Source: Tissierellia bacterium
GTDB taxonomy: Bacteria > Bacillota > Clostridia > Tissierellales > Peptoniphilaceae
DNA length: 64,000 nucleotides
NCBI GenBank assembly: GCA_030529425.1
Contig: JAUMWX010000001.1
Span: forward strand, 1-64,000
Direction: 5' to 3'
Shown: in pieces, positions 41,730 to 51,515 of the stretch
How the letters are laid out: every line of letters begins with the position of its first letter
Numbering within the stretch: the stretch's first letter is position 1
The notes under the pieces: generated by a model
What the model was told of the DNA's origin: nothing
Seen by the model: only the letters and a program-made list of their open reading frames with translations
Database searches by the model: none
Translations under genes and position numbers: made by a program

Positions 41730-43703
41730 CTAAAACATTTTTTCTATTTTTTCAACTATCGCATCAGTTGTGAATCCGAACTCTTCAAATAATCTTTCCG
41801 CAGGAGCAGATTCTCCGAATCTCGACAAATTAAGAACTTTTCCGTCCAATCCTACATACCTGTACCATGAATTGTCATTATATACTTCAATGGACACCCT
41901 TTTTCTTATATTTTTCGGAAGAACCGATTCCCTGTATTCTTTGGATTGACTTTCAAACAACTCAAATGAAGGCATTGAAACCACTCTGACACCATGACCT
42001 TTCTCATGTAAAACTTTAGCCGCGTCATATGCCAATTTCACTTCTGAGCCGGATGCCATAATGATTAAATCCAACTCCTCTCCGAAATCCTTAAGAACAT
42101 ATCCTCCCTTTATCAATTTCTTTCCCGTTCCCTCAATTGATTCAAGATTTTGTCTTGTCAATGACAATGTCACAGGCTTATCACTTGATTTTATGGAGTA
42201 TGCCCAAGCTGCAGCTGTTTCCCTATTGTCACAAGGTCTGATATTAACAACTCCCGGTATTGATCTCAACATCGCCAATTGATCAATAGGCTGATGTGTA
42301 GGTCCGTCCTCTCCAACTCCGATGCTGTCATGTGTAAATACATATATAACCTTTCTTTTCATTATGGCGGACAGTCTCAATGCAGGCTTTAGATAATCGG
42401 AGAACACAAGGAATGTTGCAACATATGGCAAAAATCCTCCGTGAAGGCTGATTCCGTTGGCGATTGCAGCCATTGCATGTTCTCTTACTCCGTAATGAAT
42501 ATTTTCTCCCAAATAATTTTCTTTACTGAAATATGTCTTACCTTTAATTTCAGAGTTATTTGACGGAGCCAAATCCGCAGAACCTCCAAAAAGATTTTCC
42601 ACTTTTTCTGCTATTCTGTTTAGGCTGATTCCTGAAGATGCTCTTGTCGCCATGTCCTTGTCAAATTTATAATATTCTTCCGTGTCTAAAAATGACAAGT
42701 CGAATTGGTTATTTAAAAATTGTTGCAGTTTTGTGTAATCATCTGGATATTTTTTAGCATATTCTTTGAACATCTCTTTCCACTCATTTTCATAAGCTTC
42801 CAATTTTTCAATACTCTTGCTCATATATTCTCTTACGGAATCGTCTACATAAAAACTTTCTTCAAAAGGATATCCTAAATTTTTCTTTAATTTCTTGGTT
42901 CCTTCAACTCCAAGCGGTGATCCGTGAGTTTTTTCGGAACCTTCATTTTCCGAACCGTATCCGATCTTTGTTTTGATTTCAATAAAGATAGGTTTATCGG
43001 ATTTTTCTTTAGCTTCCAAAATTGTGGATTCTATTTTTTCAACATCATTTCCATTTTCAATAAAATATGTGTTCCAACCATATGACTCAAATCTCTTTCT
43101 CGTGTCATCTCTAAATGCTATTTCAGTATTTCCTTCAATAGATATATTATTTGAATCATATAGAACTATCAATTTTTTAAGACCTAGAGTTCCGGCTAAA
43201 GAAGCAGCTTCATGACTGATACCTTCCATTAAACAGCCGTCTCCGACAATTGTATATGTGTAGTGATCTATCGGTTTAAGATCTTCCTTGTTGAATATCG
43301 CAGCCAAATGCGCCTCTGCCATAGCCATTCCGACAGCCATAGCTATTCCTTGTCCCAAAGGTCCTGTCGTAGCTTCAACTCCGGTGGTATATCCAAATTC
43401 CGGATGTCCGGGAGTTTTTGAATGTAATTGCCTAAATTCCTTTAAGTCTTCTATACCTACTCCATATTTGAACAAATGAAATAAAGAATATAATAAAGCT
43501 GAACCGTGTCCCGCTGACAGTATGAACCTGTCTCTGTTTATCCAACCGGGATTCTTAGGGTTGTGCTTCATTACTTTGTCAAATAATGTAAAAGCCATTG
43601 GAGCAGCTCCTAACGGCAATCCCGGATGCCCGGATTTCGCCCTGTCTATACTTTCAGATGCCAATACTCTAACGGTATTTATAGCCAATTGTTGTGTGTT
43701 CAT
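41730..43703 (-). CDS. tkt: Transketolase
   Basis: 657 residues, the full family length. Start region RAKSGHPGLPLGAAPMAFTL with the invariant His, FILSAGHGSALLYSLFHL, thiamine-diphosphate site VGDGCLMEGISHEAASLAG (~158-176) with YDSNNIS, and the pyrimidine-domain motif THDSIGVGEDGPTHQPIDQL (~458-477). Transfers two-carbon units in the non-oxidative pentose phosphate pathway, supplying ribose-5-phosphate and erythrose-4-phosphate. Stands alone with its own terminator; ribosome site GGAGGAAG. Confidence 0.95.
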   Translation of the reverse strand: MNTQQLAINTVRVLASESIDRAKSGHPGLPLGAAPMAFTLFDKVMKHNPKNPGWINRDRFILSAGHGSALLYSLFHLFKYGVGIEDLKEFRQLHSKTPGHPEFGYTTGVEATTGPLGQGIAMAVGMAMAEAHLAAIFNKEDLKPIDHYTYTIVGDGCLMEGISHEAASLAGTLGLKKLIVLYDSNNISIEGNTEIAFRDDTRKRFESYGWNTYFIENGNDVEKIESTILEAKEKSDKPIFIEIKTKIGYGSENEGSEKTHGSPLGVEGTKKLKKNLGYPFEESFYVDDSVREYMSKSIEKLEAYENEWKEMFKEYAKKYPDDYTKLQQFLNNQFDLSFLDTEEYYKFDKDMATRASSGISLNRIAEKVENLFGGSADLAPSNNSEIKGKTYFSKENYLGENIHYGVREHAMAAIANGISLHGGFLPYVATFLVFSDYLKPALRLSAIMKRKVIYVFTHDSIGVGEDGPTHQPIDQLAMLRSIPGVVNIRPCDNRETAAAWAYSIKSSDKPVTLSLTRQNLESIEGTGKKLIKGGYVLKDFGEELDLIIMASGSEVKLAYDAAKVLHEKGHGVRVVSMPSFELFESQSKEYRESVLPKNIRKRVSIEVYNDNSWYRYVGLDGKVLNLSRFGESAPAERLFEEFGFTTDAIVEKIEKMF

Positions 43704-43770
43704 ACTTCCTCCAAGATATATTCTGTATTTACTCTATCATAAAGATTTTTTCATTTCAATTTCAGAAAAT

Positions 43771-44097
43771 TCAGTTTAATTTATTTATACGATCTTCAAT
43801 AGTTTTCAATATCTGAAAACCGAAAATTCTGTCAATCTCTTCTCCATTCCTGTAAAATATTGTAGTAGGTACGGATTCTATATTAATTTTACTTGCAAAT
43901 TCATGGTATTTATCAACATCAAGTTTTAAAATAACCAAATCATTTCCTCTTAATTTATCTAATTGCAAAAGGGTCGGCTCCATCATCTTACATGGATTGC
44001 ATAGATTTGAATAGTAATCGACAATTACAATCTTTTTTTCTATCGACTGAATTATCTCCAATATGTTTTTATCATCTACTTCTCTAATCATATCCAC
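43771..44097 (-). CDS. Thioredoxin-like protein with CNPC active site
   Basis: 108 residues, thioredoxin fold: VIVDYYSNLCNPCKMMEPTL (~23-42) and the cis-proline loop ESVPTTIFYRNGEEIDRIFG (~74-93). The active site reads CNPC where classical thioredoxin has CGPC, which would change redox potential, and the Trp before it is Leu. No reductase gene is next to it. It is divergent from ftsH, sharing a ~130-bp promoter region. Confidence 0.85.
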   Translation of the reverse strand: MDMIREVDDKNILEIIQSIEKKIVIVDYYSNLCNPCKMMEPTLLQLDKLRGNDLVILKLDVDKYHEFASKINIESVPTTIFYRNGEEIDRIFGFQILKTIEDRINKLN

Positions 44098-44227
44098 CTC
44101 CTCATAGTATTATATATCTAATATAAAAAATGAGCAATTCTAGGATTATGTGATAAAATATTTTTATTCGTACACATTTCATACATTATTTGTATATATA
44201 ATGCATTTTAAAGATAGGAGAGTAATA

Positions 44228-46111
44228 ATGAAAAATTTTAAAAATACAAAAAAGCCGATTTATTATTGGTATGTTATTTGTCTGATTTTGATTTTGTTGT
44301 TTCAATTCATAATAAGACCCATGTGGAATCAGCAAAAAGTAATTGAAGTTACCTATGACAAATTTATAGAAATGGTAGATAAAAAACAAGTCAAAAAAGT
44401 TGAGTTGGATTCATATCAATACAAGTTTTCCGCAATTGACGATAAAGGAAACACCGCAATATACAAAACCGGTAGATGGAATGATCCAAATATAACTAAA
44501 CGACTTGAAAGTGCAAATATAGAATTCGGATCTTTGATTGATAAGCCGACAAGCCCTATTCTGATGTCACTGATAACTTGGGGGATTTTTTCGGTACTTT
44601 TCATTTTTGGGGGAAGATATCTTACAAAAATGATGATGGGAGGTTCCAATTCAATGAGTTTCGGAAAATCCAATGCAAAAATTTATGTAAAGGCCCAATC
44701 CGGAACCAAATTTTCGGATGTTGCCGGACAGGACGAGGCTAAAGAAAGTTTGCTTGAGATAGTTGACTTTCTGCACAATCCTAAAAAATATGCTGAAATA
44801 GGTGCTCTTTCTCCGAAAGGTGTCCTTCTTGTAGGACCTCCGGGAACGGGTAAAACACTATTGGCAAAAGCTGTAGCCGGCGAAGCTGATGTCCCTTTCT
44901 TTTCAATCTCAGGCTCGGAATTTGTGGAGATGTTTGTTGGTCTTGGGGCGTTGAAAGTCCGTGACTTGTTTAAACAAGCAAATGAAAAAGCTCCTTGCAT
45001 AGTTTTTATTGATGAAATTGATGCAATCGGAAAAAAGAGAGATACCTCAGGTTATAGCGGAAATGATGAAAGAGAACAAACTCTAAATCAATTATTAAAT
45101 GAAATGGACGGTTTTGATGCAACGGCAGGAGTTATAATTTTGGCAGCAACAAACAGACCTGAGATATTGGATCAGGCTTTAACTCGTCCGGGAAGATTTG
45201 ACAGACAGGTCAGAGTTGAACTTCCGGATATACAGGGTCGTGAAGATATATTAAAAGTTCATGCAAAAAAAGTTAAAATGGCTGACGGTGTCGTTCTGAG
45301 AAATATAGCAAAAATGACGGCAGGTGCATCCGGAGCCGATCTTGCAAATATAATCAATGAAGGAGCTCTGAGAGCCGTAAGAGAAGACAGAAAACTGGTT
45401 ACCGAATCCGATTTGCAAGAATCCGTGGAAGTGGTAATTGCGGGGCATAAGAAAAAGAATATGGTTATTTCTCAAAAAGAAAAAGAGATGATTGCCTACC
45501 ACGAAGTTGGACATGCTCTTGTGGCTGCAAAACAAAAAGACAGTGCTCCTGTTACGAAAATTACGATTATTCCGAGAACTTCGGGGGCATTAGGCTATAC
45601 AATGCAGGTTGATGAGGACGAAAAAGTATTGATGTCAAGAGAAGAATTATTTACTGAAATAGTAACTTTAACCGGAGGAAGATCTGCTGAAGAATTGATA
45701 TTCAATACAAAGACTACCGGTGCTTCCAATGATATCCAAAAGGCAACAAAAATAGCAAGGGCAATGATCACAATCTACGGAATGGAGGAAGATTTTGACT
45801 TTGTTGCCTTGGAATCTCAAACCGGCAGATATCTTGAATCTGATCCGAGAATGAACGCATCCTCAGGAACTGCGGAAAAAATTGATGAAAGAGTTATGGA
45901 AATAATTTCAGAAGCTCACCAAAAAGCTCTGCAAATTTTGAGAGATAATATTGATAAGCTTCATGAAATATCAAAATATTTGCTTGAAAAAGAAACTATC
46001 TCAGGAGATGAATTCATGGATATTTTGAGAAACGAATATGTACTCACTGAAAAACCTGAATTTATTAAGAACCTAGAAAATATGAATGCCGAAAATGAGG
46101 AAATCGTATAG
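44228..46111 (+). CDS. ftsH: ATP-dependent zinc metalloprotease FtsH
   Basis: 627 residues from the ATG at 44228 (AGGAGAG upstream; an in-frame ATG at 44150 lacks a ribosome site). Two membrane helices (~15-33 and ~112-131) flank an extracytoplasmic region. AAA domain with [13 protein letters not shown] (~206-218), pore [13 protein letters not shown] (~237-249), Walker [13 protein letters not shown] and the arginine-finger region [11 protein letters not shown]. Zinc protease motif HEVGHA (~426-431). Degrades membrane and misfolded proteins. The pore-side ALKV replaces the usual ASRV, a minor departure. Not in the usual tilS-hpt context. Confidence 0.93.
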   Translation: MKNFKNTKKPIYYWYVICLILILLFQFIIRPMWNQQKVIEVTYDKFIEMVDKKQVKKVELDSYQYKFSAIDDKGNTAIYKTGRWNDPNITKRLESANIEFGSLIDKPTSPILMSLITWGIFSVLFIFGGRYLTKMMMGGSNSMSFGKSNAKIYVKAQSGTKFSDVAGQDEAKESLLEIVDFLHNPKKYAEIGALSPKGVLLVGPPGTGKTLLAKAVAGEADVPFFSISGSEFVEMFVGLGALKVRDLFKQANEKAPCIVFIDEIDAIGKKRDTSGYSGNDEREQTLNQLLNEMDGFDATAGVIILAATNRPEILDQALTRPGRFDRQVRVELPDIQGREDILKVHAKKVKMADGVVLRNIAKMTAGASGADLANIINEGALRAVREDRKLVTESDLQESVEVVIAGHKKKNMVISQKEKEMIAYHEVGHALVAAKQKDSAPVTKITIIPRTSGALGYTMQVDEDEKVLMSREELFTEIVTLTGGRSAEELIFNTKTTGASNDIQKATKIARAMITIYGMEEDFDFVALESQTGRYLESDPRMNASSGTAEKIDERVMEIISEAHQKALQILRDNIDKLHEISKYLLEKETISGDEFMDILRNEYVLTEKPEFIKNLENMNAENEEIV

Positions 46112-46188
46112 TGTGAATTTATTCACGTGGACAAATTTTCTCAATGGTACTATAATAAACTAAGAAGTTAACTACAAGGAAGGCAATT

Positions 46189-47115
46189 ATGATATATACA
46201 GTAACATTAAATCCGGCATTGGATATAGTTTTTTATTCTGATGAACTTAAAACCAGTGAATATAATTCAACGAGTACTACTCAGAAATTTCCCGGAGGAA
46301 AGGCGATAAATGTGTCCCGTACACTTTATAATCTTGGAATTCCAAGTGTGGCTACCGGCTTTTTGGGCGGATATCCCGGAAAATTCATATTCGACTGGTT
46401 CAATAACAGAAAAGTGGAGAATTACTTTGTTGAAATTGAACAGGATACAAGAATTAATGTAAGAATTAAAACTAAAAATGATAAACTGACCATAGCTGGT
46501 GTTTATCCTAGCGTAACCGAATCTCAAATAGACCAGTTACTATTTTTCCTATCCCGAGTAAGGGAAGGTGATATTGTTGTAATGGGCGGTTCAGTTCCCA
46601 GTGAAGTTTCGCCGACAATATATCAAAGACTTATTGATATTTGTAATGCAAACAAGGCTTATTTCGTAATTGATATACCTCCTGTGCAAATGATGGATTC
46701 TTTGAGGTACAGACCGCTTTTGATAAAGCCCAATGCGGAAAGCTTGGCATTGATGTTCAATAGAAGCAAACCTTTTTCAAACGAAGAAGAAATCATTGAA
46801 CATGGATTAAAATGTATAAAAATCGGTGCGAGAAATGTAATTGTATCAATGGGAGAAGAGGGATCTTACCTATTTACCGAAGATCTTTCCGTTTACAGAT
46901 CCTATGCCGTTAAAGGAGTCGAAGTCAATTCATTCAATTCAAGAGATGCGATGATAGGAGCTTTTATAGGCTTGTATATGAAAAAAAACGATCCCGTAGA
47001 ATCTTTCAAAATGGCTTCGGCGGCAGCTTCTGCAACCGCATTTGTTGAGGATATAGCATCAAAAAGCGAAATTTTGGATGCATTTGAAAAAACTGTCGTT
47101 AAAAAGATTAGATAA
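46189..47115 (+). CDS. PfkB-family hexose-phosphate kinase (1-phosphofructokinase-like)
   Basis: 308 residues. Opening MIYTVTLNPALDIVFYSDEL and PGGKAINVSRTLYNLG (~40-55) are typical of FruK/LacC kinases. The C-terminal ATP/catalytic motif reads VNSFNSRDAMIGAFIGLYMK, where relatives have (V)GAGDSMVAGF: the Asp base is kept but the two glycines of the anion hole are replaced. Activity and substrate (fructose-1-P or tagatose-6-P) are therefore uncertain. No PTS genes adjoin it. It follows ftsH by 77 bp, ribosome site AAGGAAGG. Confidence 0.8.
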   Translation: MIYTVTLNPALDIVFYSDELKTSEYNSTSTTQKFPGGKAINVSRTLYNLGIPSVATGFLGGYPGKFIFDWFNNRKVENYFVEIEQDTRINVRIKTKNDKLTIAGVYPSVTESQIDQLLFFLSRVREGDIVVMGGSVPSEVSPTIYQRLIDICNANKAYFVIDIPPVQMMDSLRYRPLLIKPNAESLALMFNRSKPFSNEEEIIEHGLKCIKIGARNVIVSMGEEGSYLFTEDLSVYRSYAVKGVEVNSFNSRDAMIGAFIGLYMKKNDPVESFKMASAAASATAFVEDIASKSEILDAFEKTVVKKIR

Positions 47116-47121
47116 AAATAA

Positions 47122-47150
47122 GGTAGTGTGAAGAAAATCTTCACGCTACC
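47122..47150. terminator. Bidirectional terminator between the kinase and DUF951 genes
   Basis: Stem GGTAGTGTGAAG / CTTCACGCTACC (one G-T type mismatch), 5-nt loop, TTTTCT on the plus side and T-rich sequence on the minus side, between convergent genes. Confidence 0.85.
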
Positions 47151-47154
47151 TTTT

Positions 47155-47388
47155 CTATTCCATATCCGTTTTTCTTTCAAAATTCACAATGGATTCAAAC
47201 TTTCCTTTTTCATTTTTAATTTTTCTGACTCTTTTTTCAAAGTCTACCCTGGATAACCAAACAACTTTATTGCAACCCAGGCATTCAAGTTTTATGTCTA
47301 CCCCGGTTCTTAAAATTTTCCATTCATTAGAACCGCAGGGATGACCTTTTTTTAATCTTACAATATCATTTACTATATATTTACTCAT
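47155..47388 (-). CDS. DUF951 family protein
   Basis: 77 residues, with the DUF951 pattern VNDIVRLKKGHPCGSNEWKI (~5-24) and RTGVDIKLECLGCNKVVWLS (~27-46), including conserved Cys that may bind a metal. It is commonly encoded right after the MscS-type channel, as here (8-bp overlap). Function unknown. Confidence 0.9.
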   Translation of the reverse strand: MSKYIVNDIVRLKKGHPCGSNEWKILRTGVDIKLECLGCNKVVWLSRVDFEKRVRKIKNEKGKFESIVNFERKTDME

Positions 47389-48214
47389 AAGAAACCTCTA
47401 TTCGGCTGAAAGAGACTTTTTCTTTTTGTAAACTCATCATCGCTTTCTGTCTCATCAGTCTTTGAGCTTCCCACTGTTTTCCGTTTAAAACCTTTCCCAC
47501 GATAAGGATTTTATAACCATAGTCTGAAAATTCTTCCACCCCCATAACTTTGGGATTTTCTGAAAAATAGTCGACAGTTTCGGAAATCTCATCCATTGAT
47601 TGATTTAACAAATCTCTAAGCTTTTCGAAATCCACATTGTCCGTAATTGATATCAATACAGATGCCCTCATATTGTTTCGGGAATGATTTATTACCATAT
47701 TAATTGTCCCGTTTGGAATGATGTATAGTGCACCGTTTATATCCACCAATTTAGTCAGTCTTATCCCCATGTAAACCACTGTACCCGTGCAGTCATTTAT
47801 CGTAACCAAATCATCGATATTGTATTGATCCTCCAAAAGTATAAATGCCCCCTGAATAATATCCTTTACCAAAGACTGTGCTGCAAAAGCTATCGCAATA
47901 CCTCCAACTCCTGCAACCGCTATTATTGAGGTCGTGTTTACTCCGAATGCATTGAGAACAATTGTTGTGGAAATAAAGTATATAAGTATTGTCAAAAAGT
48001 TTTGAAATATGCTCAATACCGTTTTTATCTTAATGCTATTTTTAGTGTTTATAACTTTTTTGGTTACCCTTTTTGAAAATATCATCCTTATAATTTTAAG
48101 TATAATCTGGGTAATCAAAACTACTGTCAAAATAAATAATATTTTCCCAAGGAATGTAAAACTTCCCGCTTCATCTATGAAATATGCTTTTATTAGTTGA
48201 TACTGTTCTTTCAT
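47381..48214 (-). CDS. mscS: Small-conductance mechanosensitive channel (MscS family)
   Basis: 277 residues. Three membrane helices; the pore helix and following segment read VAGVGGIAIAFAAQSLVKDI then IQGAFILLEDQYNIDDLVTI (~96-135), with the beta domain (TGTVVYMGIRLTKLVDINGA) and C-terminal alpha/beta part. Opens under membrane tension to release solutes in osmotic downshock. Overlaps DUF951 downstream and follows the DUF5711 gene by 8 bp. Confidence 0.92.
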   Translation of the reverse strand: MKEQYQLIKAYFIDEAGSFTFLGKILFILTVVLITQIILKIIRMIFSKRVTKKVINTKNSIKIKTVLSIFQNFLTILIYFISTTIVLNAFGVNTTSIIAVAGVGGIAIAFAAQSLVKDIIQGAFILLEDQYNIDDLVTINDCTGTVVYMGIRLTKLVDINGALYIIPNGTINMVINHSRNNMRASVLISITDNVDFEKLRDLLNQSMDEISETVDYFSENPKVMGVEEFSDYGYKILIVGKVLNGKQWEAQRLMRQKAMMSLQKEKVSFSRIEVSYE

Positions 48215-48222
48215 TCATCCTC

Positions 48223-49224
48223 CTAATAGGCACTCAGCTTATTGATCTTATTTTCGAATATAAGATAAACTCCCTGATTTGAAATATACTGTCCAAGTAA
48301 ATTATTCAATTTTTCTTTAATAATCGTGTCATTCTCAAAAACCGCAGCCTCTTTTTTTCCAATCAAAACAATCGAGTTTTTTCTTATGGAAACTCTGCTT
48401 ACATCAAAATCAATCTTTTTCTCATTTTCAAATTGAAAACTTTTATTAAATATCTTAAGCTTATCTCCATCCACTATTGCATATTTCCCGTGTGCATAAT
48501 CAACAGATTTGATATTTTCAACAATGTTTTTGGATTTGATGACACCTTTATCCATCATATAAATATATCTGTTGGAAATTAAAAGACTGTTCCCTTCATC
48601 AAGCATGCTTGTATAAAGAAAAGCCTCGTTCGGACTTGATATAGTGTATATTTTTTTATCATTTTCGTATATGGAAAATGTTGAAATTATCTCTCCGTTT
48701 TCCATATTTATTTCTATTACGGATATAAATCTTCCGTTTTCCGACTTACTCACCGGATTTCTCAAATCTCTGATTTCAGATTTTTTTTCAAGTTTTTGAT
48801 TTAAAGAAATTACCCCGTCTTCGAAGTATAAATCTATATTTCCGAATTCATAAACGGCCTTTACAATATTTCTCTCTAAGTTTATCCTCTTCAACTCATT
48901 CCCGTTTTTTCTATTTAACATAGAAACTGAACCGCTTTTTTCAACAACATAAATATACCTGTCATATATGATGTCTGCGATTCCTACTCCGATATCTCGA
49001 GAAAAAACCTGTTGTTTTTCGTCAAAACAATGTAGGGTATTATTTTCCAAATAATACATCCTATCATCTGTCACCCCGACAAATCTGTATTCCTTTTTTA
49101 TATTCCTGTTGAAACTGCTCACCTTTGAATCTAATTTTTTTAAACTGTATAAATGATAAATAAAAAATAAAGCTATTATAGATAAAACGATGAGTAATCC
49201 ATTTAATAAAATCTTCTTTTTCAT
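48223..49224 (-). CDS. DUF5711-like membrane-anchored beta-propeller protein
   Basis: 333 residues. One N-terminal membrane segment (ILLNGLLIVLSIIALFFIYH, ~5-24), then repeated short beta blades of the type DDRMYYLENNTLHCFDEKQQ and DRYIYVVEKSGSVSMLNRKN, resembling PQQ/WD-like propellers. Matches Clostridial DUF5711 proteins. Function unknown; extracytoplasmic. It lies in one transcriptional run with mscS and DUF951, so a role in envelope stress is possible. Confidence 0.75.
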   Translation of the reverse strand: MKKKILLNGLLIVLSIIALFFIYHLYSLKKLDSKVSSFNRNIKKEYRFVGVTDDRMYYLENNTLHCFDEKQQVFSRDIGVGIADIIYDRYIYVVEKSGSVSMLNRKNGNELKRINLERNIVKAVYEFGNIDLYFEDGVISLNQKLEKKSEIRDLRNPVSKSENGRFISVIEINMENGEIISTFSIYENDKKIYTISSPNEAFLYTSMLDEGNSLLISNRYIYMMDKGVIKSKNIVENIKSVDYAHGKYAIVDGDKLKIFNKSFQFENEKKIDFDVSRVSIRKNSIVLIGKKEAAVFENDTIIKEKLNNLLGQYISNQGVYLIFENKINKLSAY

Positions 49225-49271
49225 ATTATTTCCTTCTCATTTTATTATATTCTATCACAGATTCAATCAGT

Positions 49272-49298
49272 AAAAAAGCTACAAGGTTCCCTTGTAGC
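49272..49298 (-). terminator. Terminator after uppP
   Basis: Perfect 8-bp stem GCTACAAG / CTTGTAGC (49278-49298), 5-nt loop, followed on the minus strand by six T; five bases past the uppP stop. Confidence 0.85.
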
Positions 49299-49303
49299 CC
49301 ATC

Positions 49304-50188
49304 TTAAAATACAAGAAAATATAATAAAACAATCATCCCTAAAACTATTCTGTAATAACCGAATATTTTAAAGTCATTTTTCTTTATATATCCTAAAAAT
49401 TTCTTGATAACTATATATGCAACAATAAATGAAAGAACAAATCCCAACAATATAAGTCCCCATTGCCCAGCTGTCAAAACCGGAGCTTTAATAATTTTTA
49501 ATAATGTAGCCCCGATCATGGTCGGTATTGCCAAGAAAAAGGAAAAATCCGCAGCCGCCGTTCTGTTTAATCCGATAATCATCGCACCAATAATGGTGGC
49601 AGCCGATCTGGAAGTTCCCGGCCACATTGCTAAAACCTGAAAAAATCCGATTATCAAAGCATCTTTATATGTTACCTTAAATACTTCCGTTATCCTATAA
49701 TTGTCCTTTTGAGAGTTTCTTTTTTCCAAAAAAAGAATAACCACGCCATAGAAAACCAGCGCCAAAGCAACCGGAACAGGTTTAAATAACAACTCGTCTA
49801 TTTTGTCATCAAACATCAATCCCAATACCGCCGCAGGAACTGCTGCAACTATTATTTTAAGCCATAGATTGATGGTTTTGTTATGTGTTAAAAAATAGTA
49901 TATCATATTTATTTTTCTATTTTTGTCTTTTGATTCCAATAATTTTTTTGGATAATTTCCGCCATCCAACTTTTTCCTTAAAAACGGATTCAACTTTTCA
50001 AAATAAATAGCAACAACCGCCAGAATTGCACCTAACTGAATTATTACCATGAAAGTATTTGAAAATGATTCCGGTTCCAAATTCACAAACTTATTTACAA
50101 GTATCATATGTCCCGTGGATGATACAGGTAAAAATTCCGTAATTCCCTCAACTATACTCAAAATGATAACTTTAATTATTTCTAACAT
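49304..50188 (-). CDS. uppP: Undecaprenyl-diphosphatase UppP (BacA)
   Basis: 294 residues, polytopic. Signature regions SIVEGITEFLPVSSTGHMIL (~11-30) and MWPGTSRSAATIIGAMIIGL (~192-211) carry the catalytic Glu, Ser/His and Arg. It dephosphorylates undecaprenyl pyrophosphate to recycle the lipid carrier for peptidoglycan, and gives bacitracin resistance when abundant. Lies 3 bp after the TtcA-like gene in a run of envelope and RNA-modification genes. Confidence 0.93.
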   Translation of the reverse strand: MLEIIKVIILSIVEGITEFLPVSSTGHMILVNKFVNLEPESFSNTFMVIIQLGAILAVVAIYFEKLNPFLRKKLDGGNYPKKLLESKDKNRKINMIYYFLTHNKTINLWLKIIVAAVPAAVLGLMFDDKIDELLFKPVPVALALVFYGVVILFLEKRNSQKDNYRITEVFKVTYKDALIIGFFQVLAMWPGTSRSAATIIGAMIIGLNRTAAADFSFFLAIPTMIGATLLKIIKAPVLTAGQWGLILLGFVLSFIVAYIVIKKFLGYIKKNDFKIFGYYRIVLGMIVLLYFLVF

Positions 50189-50190
50189 TT

Positions 50191-51027
50191 TTACTCCTCA
50201 TAATTGTCCAAAAAACTGTGTCTTTCACCGTCTTTCAGATATCCTAGTACAGCTCCGAGATTTATATTTTCACTGGTTTTGAAAATATTTTTCGCTATTC
50301 TCGGATTTAAAGATTCCAAATCTTCTATCAACTGCTTAATATTCGCTCTTTGGCTGTCTTTCTTTACTTTAACTATTGGGCATGCCTCATCCATGGGTGT
50401 TATTCCGGTGTAGTTCATCCACCTTACAATATTTTTCTCTTCTACCAAATAAAGCGGTCTGATTAATTCCAATCCCTCAAAATTCTTACTTTTAAGTTTA
50501 GGCATCATTGAGCTGTATGAACCGTTCCATATAATATTCAACATTATCGTCTCAATCACATCATTAAAATGATGTCCGAGAGCCAACTTATTATATCCCA
50601 ACTCCTGCACCTTTGCATAAAGAAAACCTCTTCTCATCCTCGCACACATATAACAAGGATTATCTTTAGCGATTCTTTCCGTTACCTCAAAAATATCCGA
50701 TTCAAATATTTTAACCGGAATATCCAGATATCTACATATATCCTCAAGTTTTTTTCTGTTATGCGGCTCATATCCCGGATCCATTGCTATAAAATCCACC
50801 TCAAAGTCCACTTTTGAAAAAATCTTTAATTGCTGAAACATCTTAGCTAATAATAATGAATCTTTTCCTCCGCTCATTCCTACCGCTATCTTATCTCCAT
50901 CTTGAATTAATTGATATTTATCCAAAGCCTTCAAGAATTTTGCAAAAAGGTCTTTTCTATATGTTTTCTGTATCGATTTTTCAATGCTCTGCAAATCCAA
51001 AGCAGCCGCCAAGTACTCCTGTTCCAA
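50191..51027 (-). CDS. TtcA-family tRNA thiolation protein
   Basis: 278 residues. PP-loop DKIAVGMSGGKDSLLLAKMF (~43-62), then NPCYMCARMRRGFLYA (~127-142) with the CxxC iron-sulfur ligands, and LALGHHFNDVIETIMLNIIW (~152-171), where relatives have GHHxDD. It is expected to adenylate and thiolate a tRNA base, as in 2-thiocytidine formation. The exact position modified cannot be told from sequence. Complete; close to uppP and rlmH. Confidence 0.85.
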   Translation of the reverse strand: MEQEYLAAALDLQSIEKSIQKTYRKDLFAKFLKALDKYQLIQDGDKIAVGMSGGKDSLLLAKMFQQLKIFSKVDFEVDFIAMDPGYEPHNRKKLEDICRYLDIPVKIFESDIFEVTERIAKDNPCYMCARMRRGFLYAKVQELGYNKLALGHHFNDVIETIMLNIIWNGSYSSMMPKLKSKNFEGLELIRPLYLVEEKNIVRWMNYTGITPMDEACPIVKVKKDSQRANIKQLIEDLESLNPRIAKNIFKTSENINLGAVLGYLKDGERHSFLDNYEE

Positions 51028-51035
51028 AAATCCTC

Positions 51036-51515
51036 CTATTTATGATACGGTTCATTTTTAAGTATTCTAAATCCCCTGTATACCTGTTCCAATAATATTA
51101 CACGCATTAGCTGATGAGGAAAAGTCATCTTTGAAAAGGAAAGTCTAAGGTTTGCCGTACTTTTGACTTTTTCAGACAATCCGTAAGATCCCCCTATAAC
51201 AAAGCTTATATCACTATATCCGTTAATCATACATTCAGAGATTTTATCAGAAAATTCCTCACTTGAAAATCCCTTTCCTTCTACACAAAGTGCTATAACA
51301 AAACTTTTCTCCGGTATTTTATTTAATATTAGTTCCCCTTCTTTTTCCAATCCCTCGAAAATTTTAGAATCACCGGGGTTGTTGGGCAATTTATATTCAC
51401 TTATCTCCCATATTTTCAAATTTGCATATGAGGAAAGCCTTTTTTTATATTCATTAATTGCGTCTATAAAATACTTTTCCTTTATATTTCCTACCGCAAC
51501 CAAATTTATATTCAT
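51036..51515 (-). CDS. rlmH: 23S rRNA (pseudouridine-1915-N3)-methyltransferase RlmH
   Basis: 159 residues, full length. SPOUT fold with INEYKKRLSSYANLKIWEIS, FVIALCVEGKGFSSEEFSDK and the SAM-knot end ISFVIGGSYGLSEKVKSTAN (~102-121), then SFSKMTFPHQLMRVILLEQV. Methylates helix 69 of 23S rRNA. Overlaps the stop of the walJ-like gene by four bases. Confidence 0.95.
   Translation of the reverse strand: MNINLVAVGNIKEKYFIDAINEYKKRLSSYANLKIWEISEYKLPNNPGDSKIFEGLEKEGELILNKIPEKSFVIALCVEGKGFSSEEFSDKISECMINGYSDISFVIGGSYGLSEKVKSTANLRLSFSKMTFPHQLMRVILLEQVYRGFRILKNEPYHK

Noticed and set aside
44150..44227. Upstream ATG extension of FtsH
   Set aside because: No ribosome site, and the extra 26 residues are not typical; ATG at 44228 has AGGAG in place.
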